From Bordetella parapertussis (GTDB lineage: Bacteria; Cyanobacteriota; Cyanobacteriia; PCC-6307; Cyanobiaceae), in NCBI GenBank assembly GCA_943324725.2, contig CALPMR020000173.1, positions 1 through 6,582 on the forward strand: a stretch of 6,582 nt of DNA. Direction: 5' to 3'. Position numbers and translations under genes: made by a program. The notes beneath the pieces are model-generated. The model was given only the letters and a program-made list of their open reading frames with translations. It ran no database searches and was not told the DNA's origin. Positions 1-5,746 of the stretch are shown piece by piece. Every line of letters begins with the position of its first letter. Positions within the stretch are counted from its first letter, which is position 1.

Positions 1-1180
1 CGAGGGCCTCCGCCACGGCGGTTTTCTGACTGGCGGCCAGCTCCAGGCCCAGCCGTTGCTCCACCCAGGTGATGGCCTTGGCGGCGTCGATGGCCCCCCA
101 GGGGGCTCTCCCATGGCCCAGCTCCAGCATTGCCTCGGCGATGCGGCGTTCATCGCGGTGCAAATGGGCCAGGAAGATGGCGGCCTCGCCCGCCAGGCTG
201 TCCGCCACCACCGAACCCTCGCTGAGTTCGAGATCAAGGGCGGACTGGATCACGGTGGGTTCGAGGGGAACCCGGTTGGCGGGGCCTTCTCGATCGGCAG
301 GTTGCTTTGCTGTCGTGCCGCCTGGCTCGCCTGTCTGGTCAGAATCCTTTGTTGAATTTTGTCCAGCTGGTGGCGATGCTGCTGGGCGTTGCACCGACAG
401 CAGCTCACCAGCGAGCTTGAGCAACTCGGCGGTCGGCAGCCCGCAGTGGCCATCGCCGGTGGCCTCCAGCAAGGCGTAATTGATGCCGGCCCGCAGGCGG
501 ATCATGGCGTCCGGGGCGATCCCGAGCCGGGCGGCGATCGCATCGGCGGTGCGGAAGCCGATGCCGCGGATGTCGCGGGCCAGGCGATAGGGGTTCTCCA
601 CCATCACCTGCACGGCGTCATTGCCGTAGGTCTTGAAGATCCGCACCGCCCGCGCTGTGCCGACGCCATGGCTGTGGAGAAACACCATGATTTCGCGCAC
701 CACCTTCTGATCGGCCCAGGCAGTGGCGATCCGGCCGGCGCGGACCTGACCGATGCCCGGCACCTCCCGCAGGCGTTCGGGGGCCTGTTCGATCACCTCG
801 AACACCTGGGCCCCGAACACCGCCACCAGCTTGCTGGCATAGATCGGGCCGATGCCGCGGATCATCCCCGAGCCCAGGTACTTTTCGATTCCCTCAGCGC
901 TGGTGGGCGCTGAAGCGCGCAGGAACGAGGCCTTGAACTGCTGGCCATGCTCGCGGCTGTTCACCCAGCTGCCGCTCAGCGTCACCCATTCGCCGGCGCT
1001 GATCTCGGCGGCGTGGCCCACCACCGTGACCAGTTCGCGATGGCCGCGGGCCTTGATGCGCAACACGCAGAAGCCGTTGCTGGGGTTGTGGTAAGTGACG
1101 CGTTCGATTGAGCCGGCCAGCACTTCGGTCGGTTGGCCCGATTGTTCCTCTGCCTTGGGGTGATCAGCTGCTGGGGCCAT
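1..1180 (-). CDS. recD2: RecD2-family ATP-dependent DNA helicase, N-terminal part (gene continues past the left edge)
   Basis: Reading leftward from the ATG at 1180-1178, the frame stays open for 393 codons to base 1, so the C-terminal part is outside the window. RecD2 proteins are 5'-3' SF1B DNA helicases in the cytoplasm that act in repair without RecBC. Residues about 20-90 form the N-terminal OB-like region (SIERVTYHNPSNGF, then a GEWV/GSWV stretch). Helix-hairpin-helix motifs follow: MIRGIGPIYASKL (106-118), REVPGIGQVRAGRI (138-151) and RDIRGIGFRTADAI (202-215). The visible end (LAASQKTAVAEAL) is the Q-motif-like segment that normally lies just before Walker A, so Walker A and the helicase motifs should lie beyond base 1. 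Residues 263-309 are a Pro/Gly/Thr/Ser-rich linker that looks like an insertion. The gene is high-GC and is transcribed divergently from the hdc cluster, so it is probably the native flank. The family call is secure; distinguishing it from RecD of RecBCD rests on the long HhH-bearing N-terminus. Confidence 0.92.
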   Translation of the reverse strand, partial: MAPAADHPKAEEQSGQPTEVLAGSIERVTYHNPSNGFCVLRIKARGHRELVTVVGHAAEISAGEWVTLSGSWVNSREHGQQFKASFLRASAPTSAEGIEKYLGSGMIRGIGPIYASKLVAVFGAQVFEVIEQAPERLREVPGIGQVRAGRIATAWADQKVVREIMVFLHSHGVGTARAVRIFKTYGNDAVQVMVENPYRLARDIRGIGFRTADAIAARLGIAPDAMIRLRAGINYALLEATGDGHCGLPTAELLKLAGELLSVQRPAASPPAGQNSTKDSDQTGEPGGTTAKQPADREGPANRVPLEPTVIQSALDLELSEGSVVADSLAGEAAIFLAHLHRDERRIAEAMLELGHGRAPWGAIDAAKAITWVEQRLGLELAASQKTAVAEAL

Positions 1181-1353
1181 GGCGCTGATCCGATTTGAAC
1201 GGCATTGGGGGCTGGCTTCGGCCTGGCCGCAGTCGACGATGGCAGGCCGCTGGGGCCTCGGCTGGACGCCAAAACCGTTCTCACCACTTGAGTCAGTCTT
1301 AGTCTAGGATTCCTCAGAACGGGTTCACTTGATATTGAGGTCGGTGGTCATCA
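1181..1353. promoter_or_regulatory. Divergent intergenic region between recD2 and hdc
   Basis: These 173 bp separate two divergent start codons, so promoters for both genes should lie here. No pair of -35/-10 hexamers with 16-18 bp spacing is convincing. The best -10-like element toward hdc is TAGGAT (1305-1310, 4 of 6 consensus), but no good -35 lies at the right distance. The heptamer CACTTGA occurs twice in the same orientation, at 1285-1291 and 1326-1332, 41 bp apart (about four helical turns). An imperfect inverted repeat, AACCGTTCT (1273-1281) and AGAACGGGTT (1316-1325), brackets the TAGGAT. These could be regulator sites, but repeats this short can arise by chance. The recD2-proximal half is GC-rich and can fold (GGCCTG 1220-1225 with CAGGCC 1243-1248) without a T-run. 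GC drops sharply across this region. Confidence 0.5.
1337..1347 (+). promoter_or_regulatory. Weak ribosome binding site of hdc
   Basis: GAGG at 1337-1340 lies 13 nt before the ATG at 1354, which is rather far. GGTGG at 1343-1347 lies 6 nt before it, a better distance but a weaker match. A GTG at 1344-1346 is out of frame with hdc, so the ATG at 1354 is the best start. Translation may be only modestly dependent on Shine-Dalgarno pairing. Confidence 0.35.
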
Positions 1354-2562
1354 ATGGGTTGTGAATCCAGTCCCTTGTCGATCCAGCCGTCGCCGTCCAC
1401 ACTCGCATCAAGAGTCAGCTACGACCCTTGGTCGATCAACGATCAGCTATATCCAGCTGCAGACCAGGAAAAGCGCCTGCTTCATTTGCACGAGCGGCTG
1501 ATTGAGCGCTCTGCTCATTATATTGGATTTCCTAACAGCAGAATTTTTGACTGCAAAGCTCTCGCTGGCTTTCTGAAGTTTAACATTAATAATATTGGTG
1601 ATCCCTGGCATCCAAACTCCGGCATCAACACCTGCGATTTTGAGCGGGAAGTTTTGGCGTTCTTTGCCAAAATTTTCCATCTGGACTTGAATCAGGGTTG
1701 GGGCTATATCACCAATGGTGGTACGGAAAGTAATATGTATGCCATCGCTCGTGGACGGGATACTTACCCTGATGCCGAGTTGATCTTCTCGGAGGAATCC
1801 CATTACTCCTTCACGAAGATTGCCCATCTGTTGCGCATGCCCCATTCTGTTGTCCCTTGCCATGCTGATGGCAAGCTGAATCTGGAGGCCTTCGCTTCAA
1901 AGATCAAGGCTCTCAACGGCAAGCCCTGTGTCATTAATCTCAGCGTCGGAACCACCTTCCACGGTGCGATTGAATCGCCAGTTGAGGTGCTCAACATTTT
2001 GGAACGCCAGGGCTGCAAGGAGTATTACCTTCATATTGATGCGGCTCTCTACGGTCCGATGCTGCCCTTCATCGAAGGAGCTCCAAGTTTTGATTTCCAA
2101 TTGCCAATTCATAGCCTTTCCTTCTCCGGCCATAAGTTCCTGGGGACGCCGATTCCCTGTGGCCTGGTGTTCTGTGATCGCAAGCAGGTTCGCAATTTTG
2201 GTAGCTGCGCCGAATATGTGGGCTCAGTGGATACAACCCTTTCCGGATCCAGGGATGGATTTTCGACCCTCATTCTGTGGTATCTCATCAGCCGGCTGCA
2301 ACGGGCTGGCCTGAAGGCATTGGCTCAGGAATCACTGAACCTGGCGGAGGCTGCCGTGCTCTGGCTTCAGGAGGCCGGAATTGACTGCATCCACCATCGC
2401 TTTGGCAACATCATTGTGTTCCCGAGGCCCAGCGTCAATTTGGCCAGAAAATGGCAACTGGCTACCCGCGGCGATTTGGCCCATATCGTGACTTTACCAG
2501 GCGTTACGGCAGTGATGCTGAAAACTTTCATCACTGAATTGGTGGCCGACCTGAAAAAATGA
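1354..2562 (+). CDS. hdc: Histidine decarboxylase, pyridoxal-phosphate dependent (group II)
   Basis: This 402-residue protein should convert L-histidine to histamine and CO2 in the cytoplasm. It aligns by eye over its length with the PLP histidine decarboxylases of Morganella-type enterobacteria (about 378 residues). Shared landmarks are WGYITNGGTESNM (116-128), the PLP-stacking histidine H150 in SEESHYSFTKIA, VGTTFHGAIE (198-207), the PLP-nitrogen aspartate D229 in YLHIDAALYG, the Schiff-base lysine K261 in SFSGHKFLG followed by TPIPCGLV, the LSGSRDGFSTLILW stretch (296-309), and the C-terminal ATRGDLAHIVT (370-380). All expected catalytic residues are present, so the enzyme is probably active. 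A Ser/Pro-rich N-terminal extension of about 30 residues is extra relative to the Morganella enzyme. Related enzymes in siderophore clusters (BasG/AngH type) also make histamine, but no NRPS gene is visible here. Its stop overlaps the start of a small ORF, and it heads the downstream gene set. Substrate is inferred from family similarity; another aromatic amino acid is less likely. Confidence 0.9.
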   Translation: MGCESSPLSIQPSPSTLASRVSYDPWSINDQLYPAADQEKRLLHLHERLIERSAHYIGFPNSRIFDCKALAGFLKFNINNIGDPWHPNSGINTCDFEREVLAFFAKIFHLDLNQGWGYITNGGTESNMYAIARGRDTYPDAELIFSEESHYSFTKIAHLLRMPHSVVPCHADGKLNLEAFASKIKALNGKPCVINLSVGTTFHGAIESPVEVLNILERQGCKEYYLHIDAALYGPMLPFIEGAPSFDFQLPIHSLSFSGHKFLGTPIPCGLVFCDRKQVRNFGSCAEYVGSVDTTLSGSRDGFSTLILWYLISRLQRAGLKALAQESLNLAEAAVLWLQEAGIDCIHHRFGNIIVFPRPSVNLARKWQLATRGDLAHIVTLPGVTAVMLKTFITELVADLKK

Positions 2563-2678
2563 GTAAGCTTGACCCCAGGAATTTCGTGGGGACCAGCGTT
2601 GTCGATCCAAGCTTTGCCCTGGCTGGCGCTATTGCGTTGATTGCCATCGTGCCAAGTCCATTCCCTCTAAATCCATAA
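2559..2678 (+). CDS. Candidate small hydrophobic protein, 39 aa, overlapping the hdc stop
   Basis: An ATG at 2559 overlaps the hdc stop codon as ATGA, the usual geometry for translational coupling. The frame runs 39 codons to TAA at 2676-2678. The peptide begins MSKLDPRNF, has a hydrophobic stretch FALAGAIALIAIV (residues 19-31), and ends in a Pro-rich tail, PSPFPLNP. This could be a single short membrane segment, though about 13 residues is short for a full span. The ORF fills nearly all of the gap between hdc and the sensor gene, leaving 17 nt that contain the next ribosome binding site. Its third-position GC (about half) resembles that of its neighbours. No family is recognised. Against it: its start has no good Shine-Dalgarno site, and 40 open codons can occur by chance. 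Confidence 0.45.
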   Translation: MSKLDPRNFVGTSVVDPSFALAGAIALIAIVPSPFPLNP

Positions 2679-2682
2679 AATC

Positions 2683-2686
2683 AGGA
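2683..2686 (+). promoter_or_regulatory. Ribosome binding site of the sensor gene (AGGA)
   Basis: AGGA lies 9 nt before the ATG at 2696 and 6 nt before the in-frame TTG at 2693. Both spacings are workable; the ATG is preferred because of its start codon. It is one of the clearer Shine-Dalgarno matches in the gene set. Confidence 0.5.
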
Positions 2687-2695
2687 TCATCCTTG

Positions 2696-4540
2696 ATGTC
2701 ACTATCGCGTACCTGGCTTCGGCAATTCAAGAGTCCTGCGGCCCAGGGAATTTTGTTTGCGGTTCTTTGGCTTGCGGTCACTAATTTAACAATTTATTTT
2801 ATTTATTTGCGTGCCGTGGAGGCAGTCAAGGAAGAAATCCGCGCCGGTCTGCTGCGAAACGTCAGTGCCGCGGCCACGATCATCGATGGTGACCAGCACA
2901 AGCGGTTCAAGTCAAAGGCATCAAGGACCGACCCTGCATATAGCTATCTGACCCAGCGGCTTGAGGCCCTGCGCAAGGCATCCAAAGATGTCCGCTATCT
3001 TTATACAAACATAATTGATTCGGGCAAGGTTTATTTTATTGTCAATGGCAGTCCCCAGAACGACAACAACAAGGATGGCCGTCCTGACGAGGCCCCTCAG
3101 CTGATGGATCCCTACCCTGATGCTGGCAAGGCCCTGCTGGAGGCCCTGACAAAGCACAAGGCGACGGTGGATCAGGAACCCTATACCGATGTGTGGGGAA
3201 CTTTCTATAGTGCTTATGCTCCATTTTATGACTCAAAGGGAAGTTTCGTCGGCACCCTGGGTATGGATCTGGAGCTGGTGACGCTGCAGGCCCGTCTGGT
3301 CCCGATTGGGGTGGCTGCCCAGCGAGCTGCCTTCACTTCTGGAATTCTGGCCGTGCTGTTTGGTACGAGTGTCTGGTATTTCCGCCGTACGAACAAAAGC
3401 CTGCTGCAAGGTCGGCGCCAGGCTGAATCCGAACTCGACGTCATCACGTCCGGTCGCAGCCAGGATCGCAGAGCCGCCGCCATGCAATTGGCGGCTGTGG
3501 CCGAAAGGCTCGCAGATCAAGGCTCCGGTGTCATGGCTGACAGCTCCCGCTCAACAGCAGCTGCGCCAGGTTATGGACAGGCTCTGCAGCAATACGCCCA
3601 GGCCAGGCTCAGGCAAGCGCCTGTGGAGATGGCCAACTTTGAACTCGCCTCAGTGCTTGAGGCTGCATTCCAGAGTGAGTCCCCGCAGCCGATTCATTTG
3701 AAGATCAATCGCAACGTGCCCAAGCTCCTTTGTGGTTCAGTCGATCATTTCCGCGACAACCTGACGACCTTGGCGACCCATCCCTTCGCCAGGGCAAACC
3801 TGGGCATTCTGGAGGATGTCGACGTTGACATTGAAAACGAATCTCTGAATGCTCTGGATCTTGTGATCACGCTTGGTTTTCAGGCTGAAAAGGAGACGCA
3901 TGCCCTGAGGATCTCCAGCCCCACCGTCAATGAGGCCTCCACCTATGCCGTCTTCTCGATCACAGGCATTGAGAGCCAGGTGCTGACCCTGGTCCTAGGT
4001 AATACCGTCGATACCACAGATAAAGACGCCACTATTTCCGATTTCAGCCTTGAGTATTCCAGCGATGGCGGCAAGGATTGGTTCTCGTATTCCTGGGATG
4101 GCACGACCGGAAATCGACCGATTATCCCGGCTGAGGGAGCCCTTCTTGTTCGTGTCGACATCTCCAGCGAGCAGGACGAGATTTTTGAAGAAGCTGAAAC
4201 GTTCACACTCAAAGCCATAGCCGATGGCGGCGAAGCTGCAATTGGCATCGGCACGATCAAGGATGACGGTACTGGCACCATTTACAACGCAGACGGTACG
4301 GTGAATAACAGTGCCTTGAAGAACGATGATCGGGCTCTTGATGCCAAGAGAACCAAGTTGGCTGAGATCCTTGAGGAGCCTGATATGGTCAGTCATGTCA
4401 GCGATGAACAGCGACTTACCTTTGCCGCAAGTTGCGAGGAAGTCCGCGCAGTTTCCGGCTCGATTCGTTTCGAGCATCCCGAGGATTCAAGGCATCAACT
4501 GATTGTTACGATTCCATTCAAAAAATACATCGAGAGCTGA
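2696..4540 (+). CDS. Membrane Cache/PDC sensor with a degenerate histidine-kinase-like domain interrupted by a Calx-beta-like module
   Basis: Numbering here is from the in-frame TTG at 2693 (615 aa); the ATG at 2696 gives 614. TM1 is about residues 17-39 and TM2 about 211-230, enclosing a PDC/Cache-like extracytoplasmic sensor. That sensor has YLYTNI (103-108), a calcium-loop-like D-x-N-x-D-G-x-x-D (124-132), EPYTDVWGTFYSAYAP (162-177) and FVGTLGMDLEL (185-195). After TM2, a helical stretch (about 232-310) stands where a DHp domain would be, but no H-box is visible. Residues 312-407 resemble the start of a HATPase domain, from FELASVLEAAF through NVPKLLCGSVDHFRDNL. The N-box is lost (TLATHPFARA, 359-368). 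Residues about 408-549 are a Calx-beta-like module, after which the HATPase tail resumes: EEVRAVSGSIRFEHPE (582-597) and LIVTIPF (603-609). With no H, N, G1 or G2 box, it is probably a catalytically dead pseudokinase that binds or scaffolds. It lies 3 nt from the MFS gene; no response regulator is adjacent. The sensor call is firm, the function is not. Confidence 0.75.
   Translation: MSLSRTWLRQFKSPAAQGILFAVLWLAVTNLTIYFIYLRAVEAVKEEIRAGLLRNVSAAATIIDGDQHKRFKSKASRTDPAYSYLTQRLEALRKASKDVRYLYTNIIDSGKVYFIVNGSPQNDNNKDGRPDEAPQLMDPYPDAGKALLEALTKHKATVDQEPYTDVWGTFYSAYAPFYDSKGSFVGTLGMDLELVTLQARLVPIGVAAQRAAFTSGILAVLFGTSVWYFRRTNKSLLQGRRQAESELDVITSGRSQDRRAAAMQLAAVAERLADQGSGVMADSSRSTAAAPGYGQALQQYAQARLRQAPVEMANFELASVLEAAFQSESPQPIHLKINRNVPKLLCGSVDHFRDNLTTLATHPFARANLGILEDVDVDIENESLNALDLVITLGFQAEKETHALRISSPTVNEASTYAVFSITGIESQVLTLVLGNTVDTTDKDATISDFSLEYSSDGGKDWFSYSWDGTTGNRPIIPAEGALLVRVDISSEQDEIFEEAETFTLKAIADGGEAAIGIGTIKDDGTGTIYNADGTVNNSALKNDDRALDAKRTKLAEILEEPDMVSHVSDEQRLTFAASCEEVRAVSGSIRFEHPEDSRHQLIVTIPFKKYIES
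3914..4339 (+). other. Calx-beta-like adhesin repeat module inserted within the sensor gene
   Basis: Residues about 408-549 (numbered from 2693) form one complete unit of the beta-sandwich repeat found in giant extracellular proteins of Synechococcus/Cyanobium-type cyanobacteria and some proteobacteria. It opens with SPTVNEASTYAVFSITG (409-425), has a DGGKDWFSYSWDG strand (458-470) and IPAEGALLVRVDI (478-490), continues with EEAETFTLKAIADGG (499-513), and closes with GTIKDDGTGTIYNADG (520-535) and NDDRAL (544-549). In those proteins such units are secreted and tandem; here a single copy sits after TM2, in a region predicted to be cytoplasmic. The flanks (THALRIS before, DAKRTKLAEIL after) read as two halves of a histidine-kinase ATPase domain, so the module stands where the G1 box (D-x-G-x-G) is expected. 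The boundaries are approximate, set by eye. Confidence 0.7.
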
Positions 4541-4543
4541 TCC

Positions 4544-5704
4544 GTGAATCTCGCTAAAACGCAATCTGAACGTTGGGTTCCTTTTGTGGTGGTGGGACTG
4601 ATTGTGGCCACTGCGATCGTCCAGGCAGCCGTCGGCTTCAACACCGTGCTGTTCCCTGTTCGACTAGAGGATTATGGATTCAGTAAGAGCCTGATCGGTA
4701 TATGCCTCTCATTTGAGGTGGCTTCTGTTTTGGTGATTGTTGGTTCCATTAATAGCATTATCTTCCGACTTGGCCTGGTTGGCACCGTATCGCTGGCCAC
4801 TGGTGGGCGCCTGCTGATGCTGTTGATATTGTCGCAAACTCATAGTTTTCCACTGTGGTGTTTGAGTATATTTGGTTTTGGGCTGTCAACCTACGTTATT
4901 CTAATCGCTTTGCAGACCTGGATCAATGGAGTGCCGCTGCAGCGATATCGAGGTTTGGTGATCGGTTGCTTCAGTTCGGCCCTCTCTTTGGGGACAGCCA
5001 GTGGCCCCATTGTTCTCAATATGGTTGGAGTTGGCGGTGGTCCCAGGCCCTTTCAGGTCAGCATGGGTATCGTTGCCCTGAGCTTTCTGGTAGTGCTGCC
5101 GCTGCTTCGGTTTGCGCCTGTGATCAGCACGCAACCGCGCCTCAGGCTTCGCTATGTGATCCGCATGGCCCCGGTGCCGATGATGTCGTCCCTGGTGGGA
5201 GGTGTCACCTTTTTCGGGCTACCAGCTTTTCTCACCTTGTACGGGATGATGAATGGTCTTTCCGTCGAGCGTGCAGCCTTGTTGCTCACGGCTTTTATGG
5301 TGGGTTCTGTAACTCTCGGCCTTGTGGTTTCCGCCCTCTCTGATCACGTCAACAGGACCCTGTTGATTGTGTCTTGTGTGCTGGTGGGAGTTGTCTGCGC
5401 TGTTTACCTTCCCCTGGGCATTTACAACTATCCGATTGCTCTTGGACTTCTGTATGTCTGGGGAGGTGCGGCTGGCGGCATCTATGCCACTGGCCTGGCC
5501 ACGGTTGGTCATCTTTTCCGCCAGGAAGATCAGGTTTCCGCCAATGTTGCCTACTCCATCATGGATAACCTTGGTGGTGTTCTGGCTGTGATTCTGATTG
5601 GTTTTCTGATGGGTGCCGGCATTGCCGATGGCATTGTCTATGTAACCGTTTTGACCGCACTTGTCTATTTTATTTACTGTTTGTCCCAGCTTCGTGCTGA
5701 ATAA
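4544..5704 (+). CDS. Major facilitator superfamily transporter, 12 TM
   Basis: This 386-residue integral membrane protein starts at a GTG only 3 nt after the sensor stop, so the two genes are almost certainly cotranscribed. Hydrophobic segments lie at about 12-38, 47-68, 76-96, 102-124, 136-161, 170-190, 208-232, 243-265, 271-290, 295-317, 335-356 and 361-381, giving the usual 12-helix fold with two six-helix halves. The loop between helices 8 and 9 keeps an MFS signature-like SALSDHVNRTLLI (263-275), whereas the loop between helices 2 and 3 lacks a clear Motif A. The pattern in helices 4-5 (ALQTWINGVPLQRYRGLVIG, 122-141) recalls YcaD-like MFS proteins. Substrate cannot be read from the sequence. 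Its position downstream of histidine decarboxylase makes export of histamine or uptake of a related amine or histidine a reasonable inference. A weak GAGAG (4532-4536) precedes the start; translation may be coupled to the upstream gene. Confidence 0.88.
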   Translation: MNLAKTQSERWVPFVVVGLIVATAIVQAAVGFNTVLFPVRLEDYGFSKSLIGICLSFEVASVLVIVGSINSIIFRLGLVGTVSLATGGRLLMLLILSQTHSFPLWCLSIFGFGLSTYVILIALQTWINGVPLQRYRGLVIGCFSSALSLGTASGPIVLNMVGVGGGPRPFQVSMGIVALSFLVVLPLLRFAPVISTQPRLRLRYVIRMAPVPMMSSLVGGVTFFGLPAFLTLYGMMNGLSVERAALLLTAFMVGSVTLGLVVSALSDHVNRTLLIVSCVLVGVVCAVYLPLGIYNYPIALGLLYVWGGAAGGIYATGLATVGHLFRQEDQVSANVAYSIMDNLGGVLAVILIGFLMGAGIADGIVYVTVLTALVYFIYCLSQLRAE

Positions 5705-5746
5705 GTAGTCAATCAAAATCTGCGCTCTCGCCAGTTCCACCCAGTC

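Noticed and set aside
359..913. A long plus-strand open frame (184 codons) opposite recD2
   Set aside because: It is antisense to a clearly homologous RecD2 reading frame. Its His/Gly/Ala/Asp-rich translation has no recognisable motif and is typical of shadow frames in GC-rich genes.
1220..1248. GC-rich hairpin GGCCTG / CAGGCC in the recD2 leader region
   Set aside because: The 6-bp stem has a 17-nt loop and no poly-T. In GC-rich DNA this is expected by chance, and no riboswitch-like architecture is visible.
2573..2591. Inverted repeat CCCCA / TGGGG with a 9-nt loop just after hdc, possible terminator
   Set aside because: The stem is only 5 bp and no T-run follows. It lies within the small ORF, and the downstream genes are tightly spaced, so termination here is unlikely.
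3995..4477. Minus-strand open frame of 160 codons opposite the Calx-beta-like module
   Set aside because: The sense frame carries a recognisable repeat module and HATPase tail; the antisense frame shows no family features.
5219..5740. Minus-strand open frame of 173 codons opposite the MFS gene
   Set aside because: Its translation is Asn/Gln/His-rich without any domain, as expected from the complement of hydrophobic codons. The plus-strand MFS frame explains the region.
5705..5746. Possible terminator or promoter between the MFS gene and the channel-like gene
   Set aside because: The 42 nt contain no stem with a T-run and no convincing -35/-10 pair, so the last gene is treated as part of the same transcription unit.
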